Below are positions 46,310 through 56,143 of a stretch of DNA of 64,000 nt, in pieces (within the stretch, counting starts at the first letter, position 1; each line of letters begins with the position of its first letter). Both the position numbers and the translations under genes were made by a program. The notes beneath the pieces were generated by a model, which was not told the DNA's origin, did not search any database, and saw nothing but the letters and a program-made list of their open reading frames with translations. The stretch lies in NCBI RefSeq assembly GCF_001078595.1, contig NZ_LFTY01000002.1, forward strand, positions 668,124 to 732,123, given 5' to 3'. Origin of the DNA: Candidatus Rhodobacter oscarellae (GTDB lineage Bacteria > Pseudomonadota > Alphaproteobacteria > Rhodobacterales > Rhodobacteraceae).

Positions 46310-46384
46310 TGGTGGGCGATACTGGGATCGAACCAGTGACCCCTTCGATGTCAACGAAGTGCTCTACCGCTGAGCTAATCGCCC
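46310..46384 (-). tRNA. tRNA-Val (anticodon GAC)
   Basis: Minus-strand cloverleaf of 75 bases with encoded CCA. Acceptor GGGCGAT/ATCGCCC, D arm GCTC/GAGC, anticodon arm CTTCG-TTGACAT-CGAAG, T arm CTGG-TTCGATC-CCAG. Confidence 0.96.
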
Positions 46385-46499
46385 GGATTGGAACGGGCAG
46401 GCCCGACCGGTCCGCTGGCGTATAAAAGGGAAGCGCGCGCGGTTCAAGGCCTTTTGAATATTCTTCCGAGGGTCTATATTGCGCCCAAGAGGAGAGCAG

Positions 46500-47363
46500 A
46501 TGCCAAAGGCGCCTTATTCGCTTAATATGCCGCAAGTGCAGGCCAGCCCGGTCATTTTCGCGTGCCCGCATAGCGGTCGCGACTATCCCTGGTCCTTCCT
46601 GCGCGACAGCATTTTGGACGAGCGCGCGATTCGGTCCTCTGAGGACGCGTTTGTCGACATCCTGTTCGACAAGGCGCCCGAGTTCGGCGCCGCTCTGCTG
46701 GTGGCGAACGCCCCGCGGGCCTTCATTGATCTCAACCGCTCCAGCGAAGAGCTGGACCCCGCCCTGATCGAGGGCGTGCGCAAGGTGGCGCATAACCCGC
46801 GGGTGACCTCTGGGCTGGGCGTGATCCCGCGCGTGGTGTCGAACGGGCGCGCGATCTATCGCGGCAAGATCTCGATGGAGGCCGCGCGCGATCGGATCAG
46901 CACTTACTGGCGGCCCTATCACGACCGGCTGCAGCAGCTGCTGAACGAGACGCACCGCATACACGGGCAGGCCATCCTGATCGATTGCCACTCGATGCCG
47001 CATGAGGCCATTGATGCCGCGGTGACCACCGCGGACCCCAAGCCGCAGATCGTTTTGGGCGACCGCTTTGGCGCGGCGGCGGACCATGGCGTCGTGGAGG
47101 CGATCGAGGCCGCCTTTGCCGAAGAGGGGCTGCGCGTGGTGCGCAACGCGCCCTTCGCAGGCGCCTACACGGCCCAGCATTACGGGCGCCCGTCCCGCGG
47201 GCAGCATGTCGTGCAGGTCGAGATCGACCGCGCGCTTTACATGAACGAAACGCTGGTGCGCCCCAACGGGAATTTCGGCTCCTTCAAGGCGCTGATCGAC
47301 CGCGTGGTGGCCAACCACCTGTCCGGAATGACCCGGCACGAGGTCCCGCTGGCGGCGGAGTGA
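46500..47363 (+). CDS. N-formylglutamate amidohydrolase family protein
   Basis: 287 residues from ATG at 46500 with an AGAGGAG site. Family motifs: FACPHSGRDYP (metal-binding His region, about residue 25), SSEDAFVDIL, DLNRSSEELDP (about 81), ILIDCHSMPHEA (about 160) and QVEIDRALYMNE (about 240). Acts on N-formylglutamate in histidine breakdown or related N-formyl acids; no hut genes are next to it, so the substrate is uncertain. Convergent with the IS-split membrane gene. Confidence 0.88.
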   Translation: MPKAPYSLNMPQVQASPVIFACPHSGRDYPWSFLRDSILDERAIRSSEDAFVDILFDKAPEFGAALLVANAPRAFIDLNRSSEELDPALIEGVRKVAHNPRVTSGLGVIPRVVSNGRAIYRGKISMEAARDRISTYWRPYHDRLQQLLNETHRIHGQAILIDCHSMPHEAIDAAVTTADPKPQIVLGDRFGAAADHGVVEAIEAAFAEEGLRVVRNAPFAGAYTAQHYGRPSRGQHVVQVEIDRALYMNETLVRPNGNFGSFKALIDRVVANHLSGMTRHEVPLAAE

Positions 47364-47972
47364 CGCCCATCGCTGCCCGATGTACCAGGCCCTCGCGCCC
47401 GGCCTATAAAGAGATCCCCTGGCCAAGCCGCCAATAGGATATCGCCAGAAGCACCGTCAAAAGCACCGGCCAGAAGCCCAGCTTCATATTGATCCCGTCG
47501 TCGCGCATGAACCAGTTATCCGCCGCCTCCTCGCCGCTGGTGACCGAGAACGAGAAGATCGACACCACCAGAAGCGCCACGTAGGACACGATGTAGAAAT
47601 ACTCGATATAGACGATCTGCGAGCCCGCGAACTCCTGGCGCAGCTGGATGTGGCCCACCAAGGAGATGAAGAACAGCCCCGAGCAGGCGCCGAACACCGC
47701 CAGCGTCGTAAATCCCAGCCGCCCGGCCCGTTGCGGGCTGCGCGTCACCGACATCATCAGCCCGAAGAGCAGCCCATAGGTCACCAAAAGCGGCACCAGG
47801 TTCACCAGGAATGCGTCGGTGAAGTTGCGCCTAAGCAAGACGTGGAACCGCAGCTCGGGCCGGGTGCTCTGCCCCATCACCGCGCCGCCGGTGTTGCGCC
47901 CGAAATCCGTGCCGTAATGCATCTGCTTGTAGCCAAAAAAGCTGTCGACCACGGACCATTCGCCCGCCACTA

Positions 47973-49025
47973 GAGCGTTTCGACATTAGTTTGAGACATA
48001 TCCAGCGGCCTTGAAGTAGTTCGAGCATTCTTCCGGATCGTACAGGTCACAGATTTCACCGATGGCTTTGAAGACGGATGTGAACGAGCGTGCTCCGATC
48101 CGTCGGAGATGGGCCTTGAGCTTCGAGAAAGCTTGTTCAATCGGGTTGAGGTCTGGGGAGTGTGGCGGCAGGTACAGAAACCAGCAGCCATGCGCCTTTA
48201 GCGCGGCTGCTGCTTCCTTGTTGCGATGCGTGGCCAGGTTGTCGAGAATCACCACCGTGCCGGGTGTGATTTCGGGCACCAGCACTTCGCGGATGTAGGC
48301 GGCAAAAGCAGGACCGTCCATTGCGCCTTTGATGACCCAGGGTGCGATCAGCGCATCATAGCTCAGACCGGCAATCAGTGTCTGCGTCCCCCAACTGCCG
48401 AAGGGCGCGTCCATGGTCAGGCGCTCGCCGCGTGACGCCCAGCCCCGTAGCCGCGTGAGGTTCGTCTTCACGGCGGTTTCGTCAATGAAGACAACACGAT
48501 CCGGTGAGGCCCCGACGGCCGGAATGCGATGAGCAAACCAATCAGCCCGCCGTCGCCTTACCTTGGCATGGCGGCGCTCGGAGGCCACCAACGACTTTTT
48601 TTGTGCGTGAAGCCGAGGCGCTTGAGCAACCCCGCAATGGCGGAATGATGGACCGCAACCCCTTCCGCATCAGCGAGTGCATCACGCAGTTCGAATAACG
48701 TGATGTCCGGGTCCTGCGTCACCAACTCCCTAAAGAACTCTATATGGTCGGCCAGCTTGCCCGATCCCGCAGGACGTCCCATCAGTGCAACAGTGGCAGC
48801 CCCGGTACTCCGGATTCGACCGGCCCATCGAGCGCCAGTGGCGGCAGAAACCTGAAGGCGGCGTGAGGCTTCTCTCCCGGACAGTCCTTCCCTGATCAAA
48901 CGCGCAAAGCGGTCGCGCAGTTCTGTCGACAATGGTGCTGGCATGATGTGATCCTCCCTATCAAGGTGAATCACAGTTCAAGCTCTGTGGGAATCCAACC
49001 GATTCAAACTTTTGTCGAAACGCTT
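47973..49025 (-). mobile_element. IS630-family insertion sequence, complete
   Basis: 1053 bp bounded by imperfect inverted repeats [GA]AGCGTTTCGACA[TT/AA]AGTTTGA (47973-47994 and complement of 49004-49025) and flanked by a TA duplication (47971-47972, 49026-49027), the IS630/Tc1 signature. Carries a two-frame transposase and sits in a membrane protein gene. Confidence 0.95.
47986..48944 (-). CDS. IS630-family transposase made by -1 frameshift (two overlapping frames)
   Basis: Frame A (48944-48558) holds the helix-turn-helix (LSTELRDRFARLIREGLSGR, then EASRRLQVSAATGARWAGRI). Frame B (48591-47986) holds the DDE catalytic core: first Asp in VVFIDETAVKTN, second Asp in VVILDNLATHRNK, Glu in SPDLNPIEQAFSKLK. 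At 48596-48602 a run of seven A followed by G lets frame A slip back by one base, joining THKK to SLVASERRHAK. The catalytic residues are intact, so the element may still be active. Confidence 0.9.
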
Positions 49026-49607
49026 TAGGCTGGAGGAGATCCCCATCAGCGACCCCGGAGCGGTGCTCGCATAGGCGCCAAGATCGGGGATAAGCTGCAC
49101 CTGATTCTCGACATCGTTGGTCCAGAAGCGGATCCAGACCAGCTTGCCGTCCAGCGGATAATCCAAGTAGTCGAAATACTGCCTTAGCACGACCTGGAAG
49201 TTCCAAACGTTCAGGGTGGAGCTGTCCTCAAGCTGAAAATCTGCGTAGATCCTCTCCAGGTTCGCGGTGTGTTTGGTGATCGCATCGGGGAAGATCACGC
49301 CCAGTTTGGCGCGCCCGGGCATCTCGCGCCCGGGCGGCAATCGCTGCCATAGCCGCCCGGTGACGCGCACATCGCTGGCCGATTCAAAGGCCAGCGACTG
49401 CACAAAAACGCCCGTGGTCAGGCGAAACAGCTCGTCCGACTTCGCGGCCTTCAGCTCTGCCAGCACGTCATCAAAGCTGTCGACCGCGCCCACATCCTCT
49501 AGCGAGCAGCAATCATAGCGCGACCAAAGCGCCACAAGCGCGGCGACCAGCAGCACCGAGACCAGCACCGCGCCGCTCCACCGCAGGCGCTCTGGGCGGG
49601 TTAACAT

Positions 49608-50030
49608 GGCCGCGCGCGGTCAGTTACTGGTTTGTGAATTGCACAAAACAACCCAAACTACCTCAATTCCTTAAAAAAACACTTCGCCCAGCACAGGGTT
49701 ACGCCAAAGGGTTTTGAGAACGAAAGCGCATCGGGGTCTTAAAAACAAGAGAATCTTGCGCCCGAGGCCGGTCCATGGCGGCCAATCACCGAACAACCGG
49801 AAAGTGTCGTCTTAATGCCTCGCCCTGCTGCGCCGCCATCTCGGCAGGGAGCGCCCCTGGGCGCTGCCCGGTGCCGGGCCAGTTTTTGTGAAGGAGCCAT
49901 CCGGGCCGTGTCACCGCTTTGAGTTGGGCTAAGACCCGCGCGCGGTGAAGCGGTGAAGTCGACCCAAAGCCCGGGCCGCTTGATCTTGCGCGCTTGACAG
50001 TGCGCGCCGCCCGCGCCAAGCCTGCCGCCC
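49608..50030. other. Non-coding gap upstream of trkH
   Basis: 423 bp. The left part is AT-rich (ACAAAACAACCCAAACTACC) and probably contains promoters for the split membrane gene and trkH. The right part is GC-rich with open frames on the minus strand that lack recognisable domains. No RNA gene seen. Confidence 0.45.
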
Positions 50031-51476
50031 ATGTTCGACTTGCGCCCCGTAGTCTATGTCTCCGGCCTGCTCGTGGCCGCGCTGGGCGCGGCGATGCTGG
50101 TGCCGCTGGCCGTGGATTTCTATTACGGCGATGACCATTGGCCGGTGTTTTTGGAATCGGCGATCCTGACCATGGCGGTGGGCGGGCTGGCGGCGCTGGC
50201 CTCGGCCAACGCGGTGCGCTCGAAGCTGTCGCTGCAGCAGACCTTTCTGTTGACCACGGGCGTGTGGCTGTTGCTGCCGGTCTTCGGCGCGATCCCGTTC
50301 CTTTTGGGCGAACCGAATGCGCGCATCGTCGACGCGTTTTTCGAGGCGATGTCCGGCCTGACCACCACCGGCTCCACCGTGTTCATCGGGCTTGAGAAGC
50401 TGCCGCGCAGCGTGCTGGTCTGGCGCTCGATGCTGCAATGGTTCGGCGGGGTGGGGATCATCGTGGTGGCGATGGTGTTCCTGCCCGAGCTGCGGGTGGG
50501 GGGGATGCAGATCTTCCGCTCCGAGAGCTTTGATACCGACGGCAAGGTGCTGCCGCGCGCGGCCCAGATCGCCTCGCGGATCTCGGTGGCTTACTTCCTT
50601 CTGACGGCGGCCTGCTGTGTGGCCTATTTCGCCGTGGGCATGCCCGCCTTTCACGCGTTCAATCACGCGCTGACCACGGTGGCGACGGGCGGGTTCTCGA
50701 CCTATGACGCCTCGTTCGGAGTGTTCCGCGGCCCGGCGGAATACGTCGCCGCGGTCTTTATGGCGCTCGCAAGCCTGCCCTTCGTGCGCTACGTGCAGAT
50801 GATGGCGGGCAGCACCGCGCCGATGCTGCGCGACCCACAGGTGCGCGGGTTCGCGGCGATCTCGGTGGTGCTGTTTGCGGCCATCGCGGCCTATCAGGTG
50901 CAGGGCGGGGTGGACTGGCCGGTGGCGATACGCACGACCGTGTTCAACGTGACCTCGATCTTCACCGGCACGGGCTACGCCAGCACGGATTACCAGCTTT
51001 GGGGGCCGTTCGCGGTGGTGCTGTTCTTCTTCATCGGGCTGATCGGTGGCTGCGCGGGCTCGACGAGCTGCTCGATCAAGGTCTTCCGCTACCAGCTGTT
51101 GATCGCGTCCATCCGGGCGCAGATCAGCAAGATCCACGCCCCGCACGGCGTCTTCACGCCGCGCTATGACGGGCGCCCGGTCAGCGACGACGTGCTGTCC
51201 TCGGTGATGGTGTTCTTTGTGGCCTTCATCGTCTCGCTGGGGGTGCTGTCGGTGCTGCTGGGCGCGACCGGGCTGGACCTGACGACCTCGGTCTCTGGCG
51301 CGGCGGCGGCTTTGGCGAATATAGGCCCAGGATTGGGCGAGATCATCGGCCCCGCGGGCTATTACGGCACGCTCAGCGACACGGCCAAGTGGATCTTGTC
51401 GGCGGGCATGCTGATCGGGCGGCTGGAATTGATGGCGGTCTTCGTCATCCTGGGTGGAACTTTCTGGAGAGCGTAA
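50031..51476 (+). CDS. trkH: TrkH-family potassium transporter
   Basis: 481 residues, about ten membrane helices. All four selectivity P-loops are visible: GLTTTGSTVF (about residue 113), TTVATGGFSTYD (about 222), IFTGTGYASTD (about 310) and NIGPGLGEI (about 425). Works with cytosolic TrkA, not encoded nearby. Its stop overlaps the ATG of the next gene (TAATG). Confidence 0.94.
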   Translation: MFDLRPVVYVSGLLVAALGAAMLVPLAVDFYYGDDHWPVFLESAILTMAVGGLAALASANAVRSKLSLQQTFLLTTGVWLLLPVFGAIPFLLGEPNARIVDAFFEAMSGLTTTGSTVFIGLEKLPRSVLVWRSMLQWFGGVGIIVVAMVFLPELRVGGMQIFRSESFDTDGKVLPRAAQIASRISVAYFLLTAACCVAYFAVGMPAFHAFNHALTTVATGGFSTYDASFGVFRGPAEYVAAVFMALASLPFVRYVQMMAGSTAPMLRDPQVRGFAAISVVLFAAIAAYQVQGGVDWPVAIRTTVFNVTSIFTGTGYASTDYQLWGPFAVVLFFFIGLIGGCAGSTSCSIKVFRYQLLIASIRAQISKIHAPHGVFTPRYDGRPVSDDVLSSVMVFFVAFIVSLGVLSVLLGATGLDLTTSVSGAAAALANIGPGLGEIIGPAGYYGTLSDTAKWILSAGMLIGRLELMAVFVILGGTFWRA

Positions 51477-53062
51477 TGGGCACAGAACGGCCTTTGGGGG
51501 CACAAATCTCGGCGATGCTGGCGGATCGCGGCGTCGAGGTGATCTTTGGCATCCCCGGCGTGCATAATATCGAGATGTATCGCGGCATCGACCAGTCGGG
51601 CTTGCGCCATGTGCTGGCGCGGCACGAGCAGGGAGCGGCCTTTATGGCGGACGGCTATGCGCGCGCTACGGGCCAGCCCGGCGTGTGTTACCTGATCACT
51701 GGGCCGGGGTTCCTGAACGCGGCCACGGCGCTGGGACAGGCCTATTCTGACAGCGTGTCGGTGCTGGCCGTGGTTGCCTGCTTGGACGAGACCGCCCTGA
51801 CGCGCGGACAGCTGCACCAGATGCGCGACCAGGAGGGGGCAGGGCGCACGTTCTGCGATTGGTCCGAGACCGCGCGCACGCCTCAGGCCGCCTTTGGCCT
51901 GATTGACCGCGCCCTGTCGGAGTTTGAAAGCGCGCGGCCCCGGCCCAAGGCGCTGCATGTGCCGATATCTCTGGCGAGCGCGCCGGCACCCGCGGCGCCC
52001 GCCGCCTTGGAGGCACCGCAGCGCATGACCCAGGGCGGCGAGATCGCGCAAGAGGTGCTGCCCTATCTGCGCGCCGCCAAGAGGCCGCTGTTTATCCTGG
52101 GCGGCGGCACGCAATCCTTGCTTTGCCCCGCGCTGATGCAGCGTTTTGGCGCCGCGAGTTTCACCACCTATGCCGGGCGCGGACTGATCCCGGCCTCTGC
52201 CCCGCTGCATTTCGGCAGCTATCTGGGACGCCCCAGCTCTGTCGATGTGATCGCCAGCGCGGATCTGGTCGTGGCGGTGGGCACAGAGCTGTCCGAGACC
52301 GACCTTTGGCGCACAGAGCTGGGCCATGCCGCGCCGTTGGTGCGGGTGGATATCGACCCAGAGGTGCTCGTCGACCACCATCGCGCGGATGTGCCGATCC
52401 TGGCGGACAGCCACGACTTCTTCCTCGCGCTTTATGAGGCGACGGATGGCTGGGAGGCGAACACCAAGTGGACCGAGGCGCAGGTCTTGGATGCCCGCGC
52501 CGGCTGGCGCGCCGAGACCGATGCCGAGCGCCCGGGAATCGTGCCGATCTGTGACGCGTTGCGGCGGGCGATCCCGTCCGAGGCGCTGATCTATTCCGAC
52601 ATGACGCAGTTCGCATATGTGGCCAAGGAGGTCTGGGACCTGTCCATGCCCGCGCGTTGGCACCATCCGACGGGGTTCGGCACGCTGGGCTACGCGCTGC
52701 CCGCCGCCATCGGCGGCAAGATCGGCGTCGGCGACGCGCCGGTGCTGGCCATCGCGGGCGATTACGGCTTTCAATACACCGTGCAAGAGCTGGGCACCGC
52801 GGTGGAAGAGCGGCTCTCGCTGCCGATCCTTCTGTGGGACAACGAGGCCTCCAAGGAGATCGAGGATGGCATGGTGCAGGCGCAGATCGCGCCGATCGCC
52901 GTGCATGCCAGGAACCCCGATTTCGGCGCGCTGGCCGCGGCCTATGGCGCGGGATACATGCGCCCGGCGGATCTGAAGGGGCTGGCGGCGGCGGTCACAG
53001 AGGCGCTTGCCGCCGACGGGCCAACGATTGTGCACATGACCCCGGCGATGCTTGACGGGTGA
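51476..53062 (+). CDS. Thiamine-diphosphate-dependent enzyme (acetolactate synthase/2-oxo acid decarboxylase family)
   Basis: 528 residues. N-terminal ThDP domain with catalytic glutamate in LARHEQGAAFMADGYAR (about residue 50), central FAD/Rossmann-like domain (FILGGGTQSLL), C-terminal domain with the ThDP motif GDYGFQYTVQELGT then LLWDNEASKEI (about 425). The motif has GDY for the usual GDG. The overall pattern fits the 5-guanidino-2-oxopentanoate decarboxylase/benzoylformate decarboxylase side rather than anabolic IlvB (no IlvH partner). Coupled to trkH only by overlap. Substrate unknown. Confidence 0.85.
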   Translation: MGTERPLGAQISAMLADRGVEVIFGIPGVHNIEMYRGIDQSGLRHVLARHEQGAAFMADGYARATGQPGVCYLITGPGFLNAATALGQAYSDSVSVLAVVACLDETALTRGQLHQMRDQEGAGRTFCDWSETARTPQAAFGLIDRALSEFESARPRPKALHVPISLASAPAPAAPAALEAPQRMTQGGEIAQEVLPYLRAAKRPLFILGGGTQSLLCPALMQRFGAASFTTYAGRGLIPASAPLHFGSYLGRPSSVDVIASADLVVAVGTELSETDLWRTELGHAAPLVRVDIDPEVLVDHHRADVPILADSHDFFLALYEATDGWEANTKWTEAQVLDARAGWRAETDAERPGIVPICDALRRAIPSEALIYSDMTQFAYVAKEVWDLSMPARWHHPTGFGTLGYALPAAIGGKIGVGDAPVLAIAGDYGFQYTVQELGTAVEERLSLPILLWDNEASKEIEDGMVQAQIAPIAVHARNPDFGALAAAYGAGYMRPADLKGLAAAVTEALAADGPTIVHMTPAMLDG

Positions 53063-53083
53063 GGTCGCCCGCCAATACCCGGT

Positions 53084-54871
53084 TTACTCGTCCCAGCAGC
53101 CCACCAGCACGGTCAGGTTCTGCGCGCGCGTGGTGATGGCCTCTGGCGACGCCGTGGTCGAGGCGTCCGACGCCGCCGCGGATATGCCGTTATTGGACAT
53201 AAACTCTGCGATTGCAGCGCTATCGGTGGCAAAGTTCACGTCGCCCGGCAATTGCCGGGCGCCCTCGGTGTCATTGGGCAGCAGCATCCCCATAACAGAG
53301 CCCGTGGCGTCAAACACCGGGCCGCCCGCGTCGCCGGGGCTGGTGCTGAGCGCAAGGCGCTTCATGGTGCGCTCGCCCCGCAGGCCCTTGACGTCGGCCA
53401 GGGTGCCAAAGGTCACCGTTGGGGACCCAAGCGCGCCCTCGAAGGAATAGCCCGCGACCGCCACCTCGGACTTCAGCCGCGGCACGCTTGGCTGGAAGCG
53501 CGCGAACTCGATGGGGGCCAAGCGTTCCTTGGGCCGCAAAAGCGCCAGCCCAAGCGCGGCATCCCGGGCCACCACATCGGCGTCATAGATCTCGTCTACG
53601 GTGATCCGCTGGCAGCCATTGACAGCGGCGGTGGAGGTCAGGATCGTGCCGCGCCCGTCCACGTAAAAGCCAGAGCGCGAAGCAATCGGGCGGCGGATCT
53701 CTAGGCCGCTGACAAGGTCCAGCGACTGCTCTAAGGCGCCGTCGCCGACGACGTCCGGCAGGACGGTGCCGCTGACCGGGGTGAAGCTGTCGCGCATCGC
53801 CTTTAGGGCCACCTCGCGGCGCTTGTCCTCGCCCACGGGCCAGATCAGCGTGAAGCCCTTGATCTCGCCATTATCCAGCACCGCATGGGTGTAGCTGGTG
53901 ATCTCGCTGTTCTCGCCGGTCAGGGTGAAGCGGTTCGCGCGGCGCTCGCGCTCGCCCTCAAGCGGCACAATCTTGAGCGTCTGCATGATGTCGTAGAGGC
54001 CCAGCAGGCTGTTCTCGTTCCCGGCCTGGCTGATCAAGAGCACCCTCACGCCGCTGTCGTTGATGGCGTTGTAATGCGCAAAGGGCGGCTCGTAGCGGTC
54101 AAAGGCGACCATCGCCGTGGGCAGCTCCATCTCGATACCCGCGCTGTCATCGCGCCAGGGCTGCAAGTTTAGCGAGGCCAGTACGGTCGTGTAGTCGGTG
54201 ATCAGCTCTTGGCGTTGCCGGGTGGTCAGCACGCCGGTGTCGTCGTAGCCCTTGGAGGACTGCCAGCGGGCCATCGAGTTCCGCGTGCCAGGGCCAAAGG
54301 CGGCGTCGATGCGGCCCTCATAGAAGCCGAACCATTGCAGGGCAATCTGCAGGTCGAACCTGTCCTGGCGGGACAGCCGGCCCTCGCTGCGCAGGGCTTC
54401 GCGGCGGGTCTCTTCGAGGATGAGGGGCTCGGGTTCGGGTTCCGGGGCGGCGGCCGTCTCGGTCCCTCCCTGAAGGGCGGGCACCTCTACCTGCGCGGCG
54501 GGTGCCGTTGGCGCGGGCGCGGTGACGGCCGGGGCGGTCAGGGCGCTGGCCCCAATGGGGTAGAATTGCTGCGAATAGGTCGAGCCGTCCACCAAATAGC
54601 TGTCGGCGGGGATCGCGCGGCGGCTCTTGAGCGTGTTGACCCGCGCCACGGCGGTGGCCAGGTCATAGGGCCCAAGCGCGACGGCGTACCAGCCCGAGGC
54701 AAAGCGGAACCCGTTCACATCCGGCAGGTCGGAGGCAAAGTCGCGCACGGCGTCTTCCGCGTCGGGCAGGTTGGGATGCGCCTCGATCTGCACGAACACA
54801 CTCTGCGCCGCGGCGGGACCAAAACCCAGCAAGCCAACGCCCAATAGTAAAACCGCAACAAACTGCTTCAT
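53084..54871 (-). CDS. Exported trypsin-fold protein with lost catalytic triad and peptidoglycan-binding domain
   Basis: 595 residues, signal peptide KQFVAVLLLGVGLLGFGPAAAQ. Regions in order: SPOR-like N-terminal domain (SGWYAVALGPYDLATAVARV), Pro/Ala linker, PG_binding_1 domain (IALQWFGFYEGRIDAAFGPG, about 180-240), a domain of unknown type, and a trypsin-like fold (about 390-560). At the triad the usual His in TNAHVV aligns with Ala in TSTAAVNGC, Asp in DLALL with Gly in GLALLRP, and Ser in GNSGG with Ala in GDAGGPVFD. So it is predicted to be a pseudoprotease, possibly a binding or scaffold protein at the wall. TCGA-spaced AAAGG site supports 54871. Confidence 0.85.
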   Translation of the reverse strand: MKQFVAVLLLGVGLLGFGPAAAQSVFVQIEAHPNLPDAEDAVRDFASDLPDVNGFRFASGWYAVALGPYDLATAVARVNTLKSRRAIPADSYLVDGSTYSQQFYPIGASALTAPAVTAPAPTAPAAQVEVPALQGGTETAAAPEPEPEPLILEETRREALRSEGRLSRQDRFDLQIALQWFGFYEGRIDAAFGPGTRNSMARWQSSKGYDDTGVLTTRQRQELITDYTTVLASLNLQPWRDDSAGIEMELPTAMVAFDRYEPPFAHYNAINDSGVRVLLISQAGNENSLLGLYDIMQTLKIVPLEGERERRANRFTLTGENSEITSYTHAVLDNGEIKGFTLIWPVGEDKRREVALKAMRDSFTPVSGTVLPDVVGDGALEQSLDLVSGLEIRRPIASRSGFYVDGRGTILTSTAAVNGCQRITVDEIYDADVVARDAALGLALLRPKERLAPIEFARFQPSVPRLKSEVAVAGYSFEGALGSPTVTFGTLADVKGLRGERTMKRLALSTSPGDAGGPVFDATGSVMGMLLPNDTEGARQLPGDVNFATDSAAIAEFMSNNGISAAASDASTTASPEAITTRAQNLTVLVGCWDE

Positions 54872-55048
54872 TCGACCTTTTCCCAAATCCTTGCCGCCCT
54901 TAGCGCATGATTGCCTCTTTCAAGGCCGGAACGAGCGCGAGGTCAATATCTTAAGCGACACAGTTGAGTGAGCCATCGGCGGCTGTTGCGCAATAAAGAC
55001 GGGCAGAAACAATTTGTTTTTTGGTGACCTGTTGCGCAAGCAACAAGG

Positions 55049-56044
55049 TTAGCCAAGCAGCCTGCGCAGCCGATACTCGGCGTTCACCACAAGCCGGGAC
55101 GGGCTTGGCCGCGCCGCGCCGCGCAGAAACACCTCGTCAAAGCGCTGCATGACCGGCGCGGGGGCAAAGGGCGCGACGAGTTTCGCCCAATCGAAGCCGC
55201 CGCCATGCTGCAGCGCGCGGGCCTTGGCCAAAAGATCCGCCTTGTCGCGGTAGAGCGCACCCGGGGCGTCCTTCAGGATCACGCGGTGGTTTCCGTCCTT
55301 GCCGCCCTGCCAGGCCAGAACCGGCCGCCCGTGGAACAAGAACTCGCAGATCGCCAGACCAAAGCTCTCGCCGCGCTTGCGCCCATGCAGCATCGCGTCG
55401 CAGGTGGTGATGAAATCCGACTTGCCCTGCAGTTCCGTGATGGGATCAAGAAACAGCGCCCGCGGGTGCGAGATGAAGCGTTCGGTGTTGACGAAGACGA
55501 ACCAGGTCTGCGGATCCTGCAACAGCTCGGCCACGGCCTCTTTTACAAAGCCCAGATCGAAGGTCTCGTGACCGCCATATCGACCAAAGACGAAGGCCTC
55601 CTGCGGGATACCGAGCGCGTCGCGTTGGCTCTCGCCGGGCGGCAAGTCGACCATATGCGGCACAAAAGGCAGGCGCCCCCCAGTGCGGTACGCCGCCAGC
55701 CATTCCGAGACATAGGCGTAGCTGGCCCCATGCGGCTCGTAGCGCTGAAAGACCTCATGCACCACGAAGGGCAGGGGCGCGGGCAGCGGCGAGGGCGCAC
55801 CAACCTTGATGTAATACCCCAGGTCCGCGTTGAGATCCAAAAGCGCCTCGGCGTCGCGATAGGGCACCGTTTGAAAGCGCGCCTCGAACTTCGCCTGGAT
55901 GGAGGGATCGTTCTCGGGATGGTCGGCCTGAAAACACACGATGCTTTCATGGCCCAGCAGCCGCTCGGCGTGATGGGCGTAATCATAGACCGCCTGGGTG
56001 GTGCCCCGCAGCCCAAGACAATTCTCGTGGAAAAGAATCCGCAT
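55049..56044 (-). CDS. Glycosyltransferase-like protein (GT4/GT1 type)
   Basis: 331 residues. The N-terminal Rossmann-like start RILFHENCLGLRGTTQAVYD, then FVVHEVFQRYEPHGASYAYVSEW (broken here as N-terminal acceptor side) and a C-terminal donor-side block RGESFGLAICEFLFHGRPVLA, which resembles the E-x7-E nucleotide-sugar motif of GT4 enzymes. Probably builds surface polysaccharide. Divergent from the GT25 gene. The sugar and acceptor are unknown. Confidence 0.75.
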   Translation of the reverse strand: MRILFHENCLGLRGTTQAVYDYAHHAERLLGHESIVCFQADHPENDPSIQAKFEARFQTVPYRDAEALLDLNADLGYYIKVGAPSPLPAPLPFVVHEVFQRYEPHGASYAYVSEWLAAYRTGGRLPFVPHMVDLPPGESQRDALGIPQEAFVFGRYGGHETFDLGFVKEAVAELLQDPQTWFVFVNTERFISHPRALFLDPITELQGKSDFITTCDAMLHGRKRGESFGLAICEFLFHGRPVLAWQGGKDGNHRVILKDAPGALYRDKADLLAKARALQHGGGFDWAKLVAPFAPAPVMQRFDEVFLRGAARPSPSRLVVNAEYRLRRLLG

Positions 56045-56143
56045 CTGAATGATCTATCCGCTGCGTCGCAGGATCGGAACCACAATCAGCGCGGGCGTTT
56101 TTTGGGCTGGACAGGAATGCGCCGAGTTGAAATCTCTGTGCGC

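Larger units (their letters stand above)
47404..49607 (-). pseudogene. Membrane protein gene interrupted by an IS element
   Basis: Removing the IS and one TA copy rejoins two minus-strand parts (49607-49028 and 47972-47404) into one 382-residue frame across SSL-VAGEWSV, so the disruption looks recent. The intact protein would have one N-terminal helix (WSGAVLVSVLLVAALVALW), a periplasmic domain of about 200 residues (VWIRFWTNDVENQVQLIPDL, DFGRNTGG) and four C-terminal helices (LVNLVPLLVTYGLLFGLMM onward). No family is recognised. Both parts remain open, so separate fragments might be made, but function is probably lost. Confidence 0.88.

Noticed and set aside
49739-50032. Minus-strand ORF with a WPGTGQRPGAL segment faintly like an H-NS-type DNA-binding loop
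   Set aside because: Similarity is only a few residues, there is no credible start, and it lies in a GC-rich gap.
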